Shown: positions 45,904-55,216 of the stretch, piece after piece
Position numbering within the stretch: the stretch's first letter is position 1
Layout of the letters: every line of letters begins with the position of its first letter
From: Kangiella sp.
Lineage (GTDB): Bacteria; Pseudomonadota; Gammaproteobacteria; Enterobacterales; Kangiellaceae
Direction: 5' to 3'
DNA: 64,000 nucleotides
NCBI GenBank assembly: GCA_028284185.1
Contig: JANQSG010000019.1
Location: 1 to 64,000 of the forward strand
The notes under the pieces: generated by a model
Database searches by the model: none
Told to the model about the DNA's origin: nothing
The model's input: only the letters and a program-made list of their open reading frames with translations
Made by a program: the position numbers and the translations under genes

Positions 45904-47733
45904 ATGCCATTTCCTGAATTGCCCAATTATCACGCACTTTTTGTGCTGATATTAACAGTGGTAGCGCTATTTTTATTCCGTCGCGACGATATTCCGCTGG
46001 AAACTTCCTGCGTCATCGTTTTATTGCTGCTGACCATCGGTTTCACGCTGGCTCCTTTCCATAACCATAATGGCCATTTAGAGCCAATGGAATTCTTTAC
46101 TGGTTTTGGACATGAAGCTCTGATTGCCGTTTGCGCCTTGATGGTTGCTGGTCAAGGCCTAGTACGCACTGGTGCCTTAGAGCCTATTGGCCGTTTTCTG
46201 GGTCGAATATGGAAAGCCTCGCCTTTATTTTCCTTGTTGCTAACCTTGCTTATTGCCGGCATTTTAAGCGCATTTGTCAACAATACGCCGATCGTTGTAT
46301 TACTTTTACCGATCTTAATTAGTGTAGCCTTAAGAGCCAATACTAGCCCATCCAGCCTGTTAATGCCCATGGGATTTGCCACTTTAGTGGGTGGTATGGC
46401 AACCACCATTGGCACTTCAACCAACTTATTGGTAGTTTCGGTAGCAGCCGATTTGGGTCTGGCTAAATTTGGCATGTTTGATTTCTTGCTACCAGCTTCT
46501 ATGGCTGGTGCCGTTGCCATTTTATACTTATGGCTGATTGCACCGAAAATTATTCCTGAACGCCAGGCAGCTTTAAAAAATACCTCTCCACGGGTTTTTA
46601 CTGCTCAATTACATATCAGTGATAACAGTTGGGCCGTTAATAAAACCTTAGCCGAAGTGATTAATAAAACCGAAGGCCAGATGAAGGTAGCACGGATTCA
46701 ACGAGGCTCCGAGGCCACTATTATTCCAATGCCTGATGCAACCATTAAGGCAGGCGATAAATTACGGGTAATTGACAGTCCTGACAAACTTAAGGAATAC
46801 GAACAGGTTTTAGCTGCCAAATTGTTTAAAGGTGGCTATCAGGTGGATGAGGATCATCCTTTAACCGCTGAAAACCAACAACTGTCTGAATTGGTAGTGA
46901 CACCTGGTTCGCCATTGGCGGGGAAAACGCTAAAAGATGTGAGTTTTATTAGAGAGTATGGCCTAGTCGCCATTGCGCTGCACCGCGCCGATAAAGTAGT
47001 GGACATGCACAATAAAGGCCTGGGCAAAGTCACTTTGCACGTAGGTGATGTGTTGTTGGTACAAGGCGGTCAAAAGGAAATTGCCGAGTTTAAAAAGCGC
47101 GGCGATATTTTAATTTTAGATGCTACCACTGATTTACCACGCTCACATCGCGCCCCACGTGCCTTGTGGATCATGCTGGGCGTAGTATTTTTTGCTGCAA
47201 TAGGCTTACTGCCCATTGCCATCAGCGCCCTGACTGGTGCGCTGTTAATGATCCTGACCCATTGTATTACCTGGCGTGATGCCATGAATGCTTTGTCTGC
47301 TCAAGTAGTATTAATCGTCGCCTCAAGCTTGGCGCTCGGCTACGCCATGACCGAAACCGATGGTGCTCACTATATTGCAGAAATCTTTGTCTGGGCAACT
47401 TCCGGCACTCCACCGATGATCATTTTAAGCGGCTTGATGCTGCTACTGGCACTGTTAACCAATGTAGTTTCCAATAATGCTGCTGCGGTGATTGGCACCC
47501 CAATTGCTATCAGTGTGGCACAACAATTAAACTTGCCACCTGAACCATTTGTTATTGCAGTATTATTTGGTGCCAATATGAGTTTTGCCACGCCAATGGC
47601 CTATAAAACCAATCTATTGGTCATGAATGCTGGTGGTTATAAATTCTCCGATTTCGTCAAAATCGGCGTACCATTAGTACTCATTATGTGGGTTAGCTTG
47701 TCGGTCATCCTACCGATCCTGTACGATTTCTAG
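45904..47733 (+). CDS. SLC13-type anion permease with two RCK_C domains
   Basis: The protein has 609 residues. Two blocks of membrane helices (about 8-215 and 425-605) carry the SLC13/DASS signatures FVNNTPIVVLLLP and GTSTNLLVV, repeated as LTNVVSNNAAAVIGTP in the second half. Between them are two TrkA_C/RCK_C regulatory domains (around 225-300 and 320-400, LAGKTLKDVSFIREYGLVAIAL and LHVGDVLLVQGG). Such proteins transport sulfate, dicarboxylates or similar anions. The substrate cannot be read from sequence. Confidence 0.88.
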   Translation: MPFPELPNYHALFVLILTVVALFLFRRDDIPLETSCVIVLLLLTIGFTLAPFHNHNGHLEPMEFFTGFGHEALIAVCALMVAGQGLVRTGALEPIGRFLGRIWKASPLFSLLLTLLIAGILSAFVNNTPIVVLLLPILISVALRANTSPSSLLMPMGFATLVGGMATTIGTSTNLLVVSVAADLGLAKFGMFDFLLPASMAGAVAILYLWLIAPKIIPERQAALKNTSPRVFTAQLHISDNSWAVNKTLAEVINKTEGQMKVARIQRGSEATIIPMPDATIKAGDKLRVIDSPDKLKEYEQVLAAKLFKGGYQVDEDHPLTAENQQLSELVVTPGSPLAGKTLKDVSFIREYGLVAIALHRADKVVDMHNKGLGKVTLHVGDVLLVQGGQKEIAEFKKRGDILILDATTDLPRSHRAPRALWIMLGVVFFAAIGLLPIAISALTGALLMILTHCITWRDAMNALSAQVVLIVASSLALGYAMTETDGAHYIAEIFVWATSGTPPMIILSGLMLLLALLTNVVSNNAAAVIGTPIAISVAQQLNLPPEPFVIAVLFGANMSFATPMAYKTNLLVMNAGGYKFSDFVKIGVPLVLIMWVSLSVILPILYDF

Positions 47734-47745
47734 TTTTTAAAAACC

Positions 47746-48798
47746 ATGAGCAAAACTACAACCAGATCTTGGTCAACCACAGTATTTTCTTCAAAAGTGA
47801 TTGCTTACTATCATAGTAAAGGCCGCAAAAACCTGCCCTGGCATAATACCAAAGATCCTTATCGGATCTGGCTGTCTGAAATTATGCTACAGCAGACTCA
47901 GGTTAAAACTGTTATTCCCTACTACCAAAAATTCTTAACAGCCTTCCCTGCAGTGCTTGATTTAGCCAATGCCGATCTGGATCAGGTGTTGCATCTATGG
48001 AGTGGCTTGGGCTATTACAGTCGCGCCCGTAATTTGCATAAAGCCGCACAAATGATTCGTGATGAGTTTTCTGGTCAGTTCCCCAAAAACCAAGCTGAAC
48101 TGGAAACTCTGCCAGGCATTGGTCGCTCTACCGCTGGGGCCATTGCTGCCTTTGCTTTTGATCTGCCCACAGCCATACTGGATGGTAACGTCAAACGAGT
48201 TTTGGCACGTTGTTTTGCGATCGAAGGCTGGTATGGACAAAGCAAAGTATTAAATCAACTGTGGGACTTATCAGAAAAGCTAACCCCAAAACACCAAACG
48301 GCGGCCTATAATCAAGCCATGATGGACTTGGGCGCAATAGTCTGTAAACGCTCTAATCCCTTGTGTTTAGAGTGTCCATTATTAAAGAATTGTCTTGCCT
48401 ATCAAAGCGATAGAGTGCAGGAACTGCCCCATAAAAAGCCTAAAAAAGCACGCCCTAGCAAATCAGTTTATTGGCTGATTTATCTCAATAACCAACAAAT
48501 TTTATTGGAAAAACGTCCTCCAACTGGAATTTGGGGCGGTCTTTGGTCATTACCGGAAATTCCACAGGATCAGTATCAGCTAACGGATGAACAGCAACTT
48601 GAACCAATTTTGCATAAATTCAGCCATTATGATCTCAATATCACTCCTTTGCTAATACAAAAAACGATGCAAAAAAAGCCCAATATAAGTATCATGGAAT
48701 CCGAGTTAACCGCTTGGTATTCGCTTGATGAAACCATCCCTGTTGGCTTGCCAACGCCAGTAAGCAAGTTGCTACCCAAGCTTATTGAGCAAGATTAA
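47746..48798 (+). CDS. mutY: A/G-specific adenine glycosylase
   Basis: MutY removes adenine mispaired with 8-oxoguanine. The protein has 350 residues. The glycosylase core has [24 protein letters not shown], the helix-hairpin-helix [18 protein letters not shown] with the catalytic Asp downstream (MDLG), and the 4Fe4S cluster [17 protein letters not shown]. The C-terminal Nudix-like domain recognises oxoG ([17 protein letters not shown]). It precedes yggX, as usual. Confidence 0.96.
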   Translation: MSKTTTRSWSTTVFSSKVIAYYHSKGRKNLPWHNTKDPYRIWLSEIMLQQTQVKTVIPYYQKFLTAFPAVLDLANADLDQVLHLWSGLGYYSRARNLHKAAQMIRDEFSGQFPKNQAELETLPGIGRSTAGAIAAFAFDLPTAILDGNVKRVLARCFAIEGWYGQSKVLNQLWDLSEKLTPKHQTAAYNQAMMDLGAIVCKRSNPLCLECPLLKNCLAYQSDRVQELPHKKPKKARPSKSVYWLIYLNNQQILLEKRPPTGIWGGLWSLPEIPQDQYQLTDEQQLEPILHKFSHYDLNITPLLIQKTMQKKPNISIMESELTAWYSLDETIPVGLPTPVSKLLPKLIEQD

Positions 48799-48821
48799 AT
48801 AAATCACTGACTGAAAAACCT

Positions 48822-49091
48822 ATGTCTGACACCATTTTTTGCAGCAAACTTCAAAAAGAAGCCCCGGCCATGACCTTTCAACCTTATCCTGGCGAGTTGG
48901 GTGAGCGTATTATGAAAGAAATTTCACAAGAAGCCTGGATGTTATGGCTCAATCACCAAACCATGATGATCAACGAAAAGCGCCTCAGTTTAATTGATCC
49001 TGAAGCACAAAAATACCTGGCTGAACAGATGGAATTATTTCTATTTGGCGGTGACTATGAAAAGCCCGAAGGCTATACCCCGAAAAGCTAA
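48822..49091 (+). CDS. yggX: YggX family Fe(II)-trafficking protein
   Basis: The protein has 89 residues. It begins [17 protein letters not shown] with the conserved Cys7 and has [25 protein letters not shown] and [10 protein letters not shown]. YggX protects iron-sulfur clusters against oxidative damage. It is 23 bp after mutY, the normal mutY-yggX arrangement, so both act against oxidative damage. Confidence 0.95.
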   Translation: MSDTIFCSKLQKEAPAMTFQPYPGELGERIMKEISQEAWMLWLNHQTMMINEKRLSLIDPEAQKYLAEQMELFLFGGDYEKPEGYTPKS

Positions 49092-49159
49092 TTTTTTAGG
49101 CTAAATTACAACTTTAGGCTTGACTAAAAGCCTTACAATCGGTTTAATACGCGTCCATT

Positions 49160-49235
49160 GGCTTGGTAGCTCAGTTGGTAGAGCGGAGGATTGAAAATCC
49201 TTGTGTCGGCAGTTCAATTCTGCCCCGAGCCACCA
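49160..49235 (+). tRNA. tRNA-Phe (GAA)
   Basis: A complete 76-nt cloverleaf with encoded CCA. The acceptor GGCTTGG pairs with CCGAGCC (one G-U), the anticodon loop TTGAAAA (49191-49197) holds GAA, and the T arm is GGCAG-TTCAATT-CTGCC. It is followed by a strong terminator. I see no integrase or att repeat beside it. Confidence 0.97.
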
Positions 49236-49241
49236 TTATTT

Positions 49242-49276
49242 AAAAGCCCGACTCGAAGAGAGTTGGGCTTTTTTGT
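49242..49276 (+). terminator. Terminator after tRNA-Phe
   Basis: AAAAGCCCGACT (49242-49253) pairs with AGTTGGGCTTTT (49261-49272; one G-U) followed by T residues. It ends the tRNA transcript. Confidence 0.85.
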
Positions 49277-49304
49277 TTCTGAGTTACTTCAAGAACTCAT
49301 TCCT

Positions 49305-50168
49305 TCAAATTTTAATATCTATCAATATCTTTTTAGACATCGAAAAAGCTTTTTTTTCGTCATAATAAGCAGCTTCATTAATAAAACTGATATAGCAGTC
49401 TTCACCATTGTAGTAGATTTGTTTACCATTAAAGAGTTTGAAAATAGGTTCACCTTTCTTGAGCGGCAGAAAATCTCGGTCTTGAATATTTTTATGTACC
49501 ATACCAATGGTTTCGCCTTGCTTATTTTGTGGTAAATAGGCCACATCAAAATATTTATACACTTCTACTGAATCTGAAGGTTTTGGCAATTTATTGCCAT
49601 TATAAAGCTCAATAAATTCGGCAATACAATGAACGGTAGCTTCGGTTTTTTCAAACACATCCTGCCTTAAAACTCCTTGTGGCGTAGCTCCTACTTCAAT
49701 TAGCATATGCTTGTCGGCAATACTCATTAAAAAGTGGTGATCGGGCAGATCTTCCCAAGTAATAGTCACATCATCGAGTCGTTGCTGCACATAATCCACC
49801 AGCCGCAAATGAAAAGGATCAGCTTTTATCAGCACCAGATTAATACCCATCGGGGCAGTCGAGGTATGCAGATCAATAATAAAATCAGTTTTGGCATTAC
49901 CTTTTGGCCCTAACCATTGATTGAGCTCTTTTGCTCTTTGATTTTCATAACCAATTAAATCGGTATTAGCTAAATCCTCTAGCTTAAAGCAACGATTCAG
50001 ATCTCGATCAATATAACGCTTCACTGCATTAAAGGCTTTGGGGTTGGCTAATAGATAATCAATTTCAACCTGCTCAATGGACAATTCTTGTTTGAGCTTT
50101 TCTAATAAATAGACACCAGTAAATTCATTGCCATGAGTTCCGCCAACTATGGCCATTTTTTTTATCAT
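49305..50168 (-). CDS. Aspartoacylase/succinylglutamate desuccinylase-family hydrolase
   Basis: The protein has 287 residues. It has the zinc-peptidase-like start KMAIVGGTHGNEFTGVYLL with the HGNE zinc motif, DRDLNRCF, DFIIDLHTSTAPMGIN and LIEVGATPQG. Aspartoacylases hydrolyse N-acetylaspartate; bacterial members may remove other acyl groups. Of about the usual length (312 in human). It is a single - strand gene convergent with the tRNA. Confidence 0.88.
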   Translation of the reverse strand: MIKKMAIVGGTHGNEFTGVYLLEKLKQELSIEQVEIDYLLANPKAFNAVKRYIDRDLNRCFKLEDLANTDLIGYENQRAKELNQWLGPKGNAKTDFIIDLHTSTAPMGINLVLIKADPFHLRLVDYVQQRLDDVTITWEDLPDHHFLMSIADKHMLIEVGATPQGVLRQDVFEKTEATVHCIAEFIELYNGNKLPKPSDSVEVYKYFDVAYLPQNKQGETIGMVHKNIQDRDFLPLKKGEPIFKLFNGKQIYYNGEDCYISFINEAAYYDEKKAFSMSKKILIDIKI

Positions 50169-50319
50169 GCTAGAAGCCTTTGATTTTCTTAATAAAAACT
50201 AACCAATATTTTGGTTACATCTGCTAACAGTTTAAGTCATTTTGTTGCGTTTTATTAGTAGGGGCAGCCAGAAAGTTGTTCTAAAATAAAACCAGACAGG
50301 CAATTTGGAGGAATTTTAT

Positions 50320-50727
50320 TTGTCTTTATTATTAAACGTTATCTGGCTATTGTTCGGCGGTATTTTCATATTTTTTGGTTATATTGCTGGCGGTATCGCA
50401 CTTTGCTTTACCATTGTCGGCATTCCCTGGGGCGTACAATGTTTTAAATTAGCCATGTTTTCAATTTTTCCTTTTGGCCAGGAAACCCGTATGAGCGGCA
50501 GTCAACCAATGGGCGGCGTCATCAATGTACTGCTAAATATAGTTTGGTTGTTATTCGGCGGGGTATTTGTGGTTATCAATCACCTCTTCTGGGGCTTGCT
50601 GCTTTGTCTGACCATTATTGGTATTCCTTTCGGTCTGCAGCACTTTAAGATGGTCAAACTTGGGATCTGGCCATTTGGTGCCATGATCGTATCGAAAAGT
50701 GATTCAAAGACTCTAGCCACCGCCTAA
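50320..50727 (+). CDS. yccF: YccF family inner-membrane protein (DUF307)
   Basis: The protein has 135 residues with a TTG start at 50320, chosen because GGAGG (50307-50311) lies eight bases before it; upstream codons in frame have no such site. It has two similar halves, each a hydrophobic pair followed by FTIVGIPWGVQCFKLA or LTIIGIPFGLQHFKM and FGAM or FGQE. Typical of YccF, whose function is unknown. Confidence 0.9.
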   Translation: MSLLLNVIWLLFGGIFIFFGYIAGGIALCFTIVGIPWGVQCFKLAMFSIFPFGQETRMSGSQPMGGVINVLLNIVWLLFGGVFVVINHLFWGLLLCLTIIGIPFGLQHFKMVKLGIWPFGAMIVSKSDSKTLATA

Positions 50728-50747
50728 AAAATTATTCGGAATAAAAT

Positions 50748-50794
50748 AAAGACTCCAGCGTTAAATCATAGATTGATAATAATCTGGAGTCTTT
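50748..50794 (+). promoter_or_regulatory. 11-bp perfect hairpin covering a ribosome-binding site
   Basis: AAAGACTCCAG (50748-50758) pairs perfectly with CTGGAGTCTTT (50784-50794). The 3' arm contains the GGAG that would be the Shine-Dalgarno of the following short gene and ends directly at its ATG. It could be a terminator of yccF, though the T run is only TTT, or an RNA switch that masks translation. Confidence 0.6.
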
Positions 50795-50869
50795 ATGCGT
50801 CGTTTAATGAAATTATTAGCTTGGATCGCCTTCTTGGTTGGGCTACTAATGATAATGATTAATCTCTAG
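50795..50869 (+). CDS. Possible 24-residue hydrophobic microprotein
   Basis: ATG 50795 opens a 24-codon frame: MRRLMKLLAWIAFLVGLLMI then MINL and TAG. A basic N-terminus followed by a hydrophobic stretch long enough to cross the membrane once is the pattern of small membrane peptides. GGAG (50786-50789) sits five bases before the ATG, inside the 3' arm of the perfect hairpin. Such a short frame can arise by chance, so this stays a candidate. Confidence 0.45.
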   Translation: MRRLMKLLAWIAFLVGLLMIMINL

Positions 50870-50894
50870 CTAACTCTCTATTATTAATTCATTA

Positions 50895-51215
50895 CTAGTC
50901 CATCACCACCGCAGTGCCGGATACGCTGACCATCATCATAGAGCCATTTTGTCCAATGACCTCATAGTCCAGATCGACACCAACAACTGCATTGGCGCCA
51001 AGACGACGCGCATGATCTTCTAATTCTTCAAAAGCCACTTTACGTGCTTTGGCTAATTCTTCTTCATAAGCACCGGAGCGACCACCAACAATATCGCGAA
51101 TTCCGGCAAAGAAATCTTTAATGATATTCGCACCTAAAATCGCCTCGCCAACCACTACACCTTTGTATTGCAGAATGGATTTACCTTCAATACTCGGAGT
51201 CGTTGTAATAACCAT
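50895..51215 (-). CDS. ybjQ: YbjQ family protein (UPF0145)
   Basis: The protein has 106 residues. It starts [21 protein letters not shown] and has the family's [24 protein letters not shown] and [16 protein letters not shown] segments. YbjQ-type proteins form pentamers with a predicted metal-binding character. SD GAGGAAA precedes the start. A single gene, cellular role unknown. Confidence 0.93.
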   Translation of the reverse strand: MVITTTPSIEGKSILQYKGVVVGEAILGANIIKDFFAGIRDIVGGRSGAYEEELAKARKVAFEELEDHARRLGANAVVGVDLDYEVIGQNGSMMMVSVSGTAVVMD

Positions 51216-51251
51216 ATAAATTTCCTCTTTTTTTATTTATTCGATAGACAT

Positions 51252-51282
51252 AAAAAAGCCATACTACTAAATATGGCTCTTT
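51252..51282 (-). terminator. Terminator after folA
   Basis: On the - strand AGCCATAT (51278-51271) pairs with ATGGCT (51262-51257), followed by a run of U from the A tract at 51252-51257. It ends the lgt-thyA-folA transcript. Confidence 0.7.
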
Positions 51283-51334
51283 AAAATCGAAATTCAATCA
51301 GCTAATTGTAAGCGCTTATTTCTAGGAAATTTGC

Positions 51335-51871
51335 TTAACGCCTTCGCTCCAGACAAACAAATTTATAATGGTAAGGATTTTTTTCATCAAGCTGATGTTC
51401 TTCACAAGAAACTTGCTGCCAATTCATGTGAGTCCAGTCCGGGAAGTGGACATCGCCTTCCGTGTCTAAGTCAATAAAAGTTAAATGTAGAACATCGGCA
51501 CAATCGATCATTTGCTGATAAATATTGGCACCGCCAATAATCATAATTTCATCAATATAAGATTTAGTTTGAGTCGCGGCTTCAATGGCGGCTTCGAGAC
51601 TGGTTACTACCTGGCATCGTTCATTAAAAAATTCAGAGCGATAATCGGCGTTGCGACTAATAATAATGTTATCACGCCCCGGCAAAACCATACCGATGGA
51701 CTCGTGAGTTTTACGTCCCATAATCACCGGCTTACCCATTGTCACTGCTTTAAAGTGTTTTAAGTCAGCCGGCAGGTGCCAGGGCATTTGATTACCTTTA
51801 CCAATCACCCGGTTATTAGCCATAGCCACTATTAAGCTGATTTTTGGTCTATTTACCTTTTTTTCGCTCAT
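51335..51871 (-). CDS. folA: Dihydrofolate reductase
   Basis: FolA reduces dihydrofolate with NADPH. I start at the ATG at 51871 (MSEKKVNRPKISLIVAMANN); a longer frame from 51955 would overlap the thyA end by 41 bases and has no folA-like sequence. The protein has 178 residues. Active-site features are NRVIGKGNQMPWHLPADLKHFK, GRKTHESIG, IIISRN and IMIIGGANIYQQ. It follows thyA by 43 bp, so dTMP synthesis and folate reduction are coupled. Confidence 0.95.
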   Translation of the reverse strand: MSEKKVNRPKISLIVAMANNRVIGKGNQMPWHLPADLKHFKAVTMGKPVIMGRKTHESIGMVLPGRDNIIISRNADYRSEFFNERCQVVTSLEAAIEAATQTKSYIDEIMIIGGANIYQQMIDCADVLHLTFIDLDTEGDVHFPDWTHMNWQQVSCEEHQLDEKNPYHYKFVCLERRR

Positions 51872-51914
51872 GGCTGTTTTCTCGCTCTTTTGCTCGACTT
51901 TATTGCAAAACAAT

Positions 51915-52709
51915 TTAAACGGCCACAGGCGCTTTAATATGTGGATGAGAGTCATAACCTACAATTTCAAAATCTTCGAATTGATAATCAAATAACGAAT
52001 CCGGTTTACGTTTAATTTTTAACTTTGGTAGCGGTAAAGTATCACGCGACAGCTGCTCTTTGGCCTGCTCAAAATGATTACTATAAAGATGCACATCACC
52101 GCCAGTCCAAATAAACTCGCCCACATCCAAACCAGCCTGTTCGGCCATCATGTGCGTTAATAGCGCATAAGAAGCAATATTAAAAGGTACGCCCAAGAAA
52201 ATATCACAACTACGCTGATACAGCTGGCAAGACAATTTGCCATTAGCCACATAAAACTGAAACAAAGAATGACACGGTGGCAATGCCATCTCATCAGCAA
52301 CACCCGGATTATAGGCCACCACCATTAAGCGACGGCTGTTGGGGTTATTTTTGATTTGTTCCAATACATTAGAAATCTGATCGACAGTAGTACCATCAGG
52401 CTTTTTCCAGGAGCGCCACTGCTCACCATAGACCGGGCCCAGATCCCCATTTTCATCAGCCCACTCATCCCAAATAGAAACTCCATTATCTTTTAGATAT
52501 TTGATATTGGTGTCACCATTTAAAAACCATAACAACTCATAAATAATTGAGCGCAAGTGCAATTTTTTAGTGGTGACTAGAGGGAAACCTTCTTGCAAAT
52601 TAAATCGCATTTGGTGGCCAAAAACGCTACGCGTTCCGGTGCCAGTTCTATCACCTTTATCTTCGCCATTTTCTAACACATGGCGCATCATATCTAAGTA
52701 TTGCTTCAT
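51915..52709 (-). CDS. thyA: Thymidylate synthase
   Basis: ThyA makes dTMP from dUMP with methylene-tetrahydrofolate. The protein has 264 residues, exactly the E. coli length. It has [19 protein letters not shown], the catalytic Cys in [32 protein letters not shown] and [10 protein letters not shown]. It lies 3 bp after lgt and upstream of folA, the common lgt-thyA-folA arrangement. Confidence 0.97.
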   Translation of the reverse strand: MKQYLDMMRHVLENGEDKGDRTGTGTRSVFGHQMRFNLQEGFPLVTTKKLHLRSIIYELLWFLNGDTNIKYLKDNGVSIWDEWADENGDLGPVYGEQWRSWKKPDGTTVDQISNVLEQIKNNPNSRRLMVVAYNPGVADEMALPPCHSLFQFYVANGKLSCQLYQRSCDIFLGVPFNIASYALLTHMMAEQAGLDVGEFIWTGGDVHLYSNHFEQAKEQLSRDTLPLPKLKIKRKPDSLFDYQFEDFEIVGYDSHPHIKAPVAV

Positions 52710-52712
52710 TTC

Positions 52713-53504
52713 TTACTTCTCTGTTTTTGCTCGATAAGCTGAGATAATTAAATAAATTCCTAATACAATCATTGGCAAACATAGTAATTGCCCACGAGTA
52801 ATCACTTCGCTCACCGCCGCCAGATGTGAATCTGGCTCCCGGAAATACTCTATCATAAATCTGAAGCTGCCATAGCCTAATAAAAACAAACCCGAGACGG
52901 CTTTGGTCGGGCGCGGTTTAGATGAATAGAACCATAAGATAATAAACAATACCAAACCTTCAAAGAAAGACTCATACAACTGCGATGGATGACGCAATAA
53001 GCCTTCCGGATCAGTAGGAAAGCGCATTGCTAAAAAATAATCAGAGCTCGCTTCTCGCCCCCATAACTCACCATTAATAAAATTACCTAAACGACCAAAC
53101 ATTAAACCCAGCGGTGCCAATGGAGTTACAAAATCGGTGACTTCAAAGGCTGTTTTGTTGGTTTTACGGGCAAAATACCAGCAAGCCACTATGACTCCAA
53201 GCAGTCCGCCGTGAAAAGACATACCGCCTTCGTGAATTTTAAACAGATACCAAAAATCTTTCAGCCATAAGTCCATGTGGTAAAACAACACATAACCCAC
53301 ACGACCACCAATAATCACGCCCAGGAACGCATAAAATAAAAAGTCTGCTACCTGCTCTTTAGTCCAGTCAGAACCAGTTTGTTTCGCCCGATAGTTACCC
53401 AATAGCCAGGCGGCAATAAAACCCAGCAGATACATAAAGCCATACCAATGCAGGGCTATGGGGCCAATCTCAAAAATTACAGGATCTATTTGCGGAAATT
53501 CCAT
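52713..53504 (-). CDS. lgt: Prolipoprotein diacylglyceryl transferase
   Basis: Lgt attaches diacylglycerol from phosphatidylglycerol to the Cys of prolipoproteins. The protein has 263 residues and about seven membrane helices. Signatures are ALHWYGFMYLLGF, GGRVGYVLFYH, HEGGMSFHGGLLG and GRLGNFINGELWGR with the catalytic Arg/His region. It is needed for the lipoproteins in this window. Confidence 0.96.
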   Translation of the reverse strand: MEFPQIDPVIFEIGPIALHWYGFMYLLGFIAAWLLGNYRAKQTGSDWTKEQVADFLFYAFLGVIIGGRVGYVLFYHMDLWLKDFWYLFKIHEGGMSFHGGLLGVIVACWYFARKTNKTAFEVTDFVTPLAPLGLMFGRLGNFINGELWGREASSDYFLAMRFPTDPEGLLRHPSQLYESFFEGLVLFIILWFYSSKPRPTKAVSGLFLLGYGSFRFMIEYFREPDSHLAAVSEVITRGQLLCLPMIVLGIYLIISAYRAKTEK

Positions 53505-53520
53505 GAAGTCATTATCTGTT

Positions 53521-54327
53521 TTATATATTATTTAAAAATATTTTAATGCCAATCACTATCATCAATAAGGCAAAAATACGTTTTATTACGGCTGTCGGTA
53601 GCTTATGTGCTAAATAGGCTCCCAACGGAGCGCTTGCTACGGAACCAATAGCAATCGCCAATACTGCTGGCAAATAGACATAACCCAAGTGATAAACGGG
53701 TAAATCTGCCACTTGCCAGCCCAGCACAACATAGCCGATTGTGGCCATAATTGCCAGTGGTAAACCACAGGCTGCTGCTGTGCCTATAGCGGTGACCAGC
53801 TTTTCTTTATGAAACAACAAATAAGGTACCACCAGGCTGCCACCACCGATACCCAGCAAAGACGAAATCGCACCCATGCCAACCCCTGCGGGCGCAGCTA
53901 GCGATAAAGTCAGTTTATCACCTTTGGCTTGTGGTAATTTGCCAATGGCCATTTGCAAGCCCATCAGTATAGCGCCCGTACCAAAAATCAGGCCAAGCCA
54001 GCGCGAATCTATCAAATCCGCAATATAGGCACCTACTAGACCGCCAATAGCAATCGCGGGCACCAAAAGCTTTAATAACGGTTTTGAAACCGAGCCACGT
54101 TTATGATGTGCAAGCGCCGAGGAAATGGCGGTAAAACAGATAGTTGCCATTGAAGTGGCCAGCGCCATATGCATTAAATGTTCTTGTGGTACCCCGATTT
54201 TCGGTAGCAACCAAATCATGGCAGGTACTATCACCAATCCTCCGCCAATGCCAAGCAAACCGGCCAAAACTCCATTTAAGAGTCCTAATGCCAGCAATAA
54301 AATGATAAAGTGCCAGTCAAATGTCAT
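53521..54327 (-). CDS. TauE/SafE family sulfite exporter
   Basis: The protein has 268 residues with eight or so helices. The two internal repeats GLLGIGGGLVIVPAM and SLLGIGGGSLVVPYL are the family signature. Members export sulfite, sulfoacetate or related organosulfur anions, or taurine-derived compounds; the substrate is not clear here. It lies 16 bp before lgt on the same strand. Confidence 0.9.
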   Translation of the reverse strand: MTFDWHFIILLLALGLLNGVLAGLLGIGGGLVIVPAMIWLLPKIGVPQEHLMHMALATSMATICFTAISSALAHHKRGSVSKPLLKLLVPAIAIGGLVGAYIADLIDSRWLGLIFGTGAILMGLQMAIGKLPQAKGDKLTLSLAAPAGVGMGAISSLLGIGGGSLVVPYLLFHKEKLVTAIGTAAACGLPLAIMATIGYVVLGWQVADLPVYHLGYVYLPAVLAIAIGSVASAPLGAYLAHKLPTAVIKRIFALLMIVIGIKIFLNNI

Positions 54328-54372
54328 ATCTTTGTTTTATAAATTATTTTAATAAAGCTATTGTGAGTTGTT

Positions 54373-55203
54373 ATGTGTCTTGTTGTATTTTCAATTAATC
54401 AGCATCCGCGCTACCCGCTAATCATCGCCGCCAATCGCGATGAGTTTTTTGAGCGCCCTACTCAAGCAGTACATCACTGGTCGGAAAACCCTGATATTAT
54501 AGCAGGACGAGATAAAGTCGCTGGCGGCACCTGGCTTGGCATTACCAAAAGTGGTCGCTTTGCCGCTGTCACCAACATTCGACAATTCCCAATGGAAACC
54601 AAGCCTTTATCCCGCGGGCAACTGATTACCGACTTTCTGCAGTCCAGTCAATCGCCCATAAACCATAGTTCGCAAATAGCCGCTAACGTCAGCCATTATA
54701 GCGGCTTTAATTTATTTATGGGTGCGATTAAGAGCAATAGCCAGGATAATAACCAGGCCAGTCCACAAATAGATTTAGTCTATGCTCATAATGCTGATAA
54801 CAAAGCCTATCAGCCACAAACCATAACTAATGGCATACATGGCATTAGCAATGGCCTGTTAAGTGACCAATGGCGCAAAGTAACCCAGACCCAAAAGCGC
54901 TTTTTGGATGCCATTAACAAACCTTTTAAGCGCGAAGATTTGCTGGAAGTACTGCGCCACAATGAGCGCTTGGAGGATAGAGAATTACCCAAAACCGGAG
55001 CACCTAAAGACTTTGAACAGCAACTTTCCAGTGCTTTTATTCCAACCTTTGAAGTTCATGGCAAACATTATGGCACCCGAAGTCAGGCTTTAATTACGCT
55101 CAATCAGGATCTAAAATGTACCTATTATGAAGTACAGCTCAATGCTCAGCAGCAACTGATTTCTGAAAAACAGTTTGTATTTCAAATCACTCCTGATTCT
55201 TGA
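54373..55203 (+). CDS. NRDE (TANGO2-like) family protein
   Basis: The protein has 276 residues. It starts MCLVVFSINQHPRYPLIIAANRDEFFERP with the conserved Cys2 and the NRDE motif, then GGTWLGITKSGRFAAVTNIR. Family members are Ntn-hydrolase-like by fold; human TANGO2 has been linked to heme or lipid handling. Bacterial function unknown. A DUF938 methyltransferase gene follows 13 bp later. Confidence 0.88.
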   Translation: MCLVVFSINQHPRYPLIIAANRDEFFERPTQAVHHWSENPDIIAGRDKVAGGTWLGITKSGRFAAVTNIRQFPMETKPLSRGQLITDFLQSSQSPINHSSQIAANVSHYSGFNLFMGAIKSNSQDNNQASPQIDLVYAHNADNKAYQPQTITNGIHGISNGLLSDQWRKVTQTQKRFLDAINKPFKREDLLEVLRHNERLEDRELPKTGAPKDFEQQLSSAFIPTFEVHGKHYGTRSQALITLNQDLKCTYYEVQLNAQQQLISEKQFVFQITPDS

Positions 55204-55216
55204 ATGAGAAAAACCA

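Noticed and set aside
49160-49235. tRNA-Phe as a possible integration site for an island
   Set aside because: No integrase, no repeated tRNA 3' end and no foreign-looking genes follow; the neighbours are ordinary.
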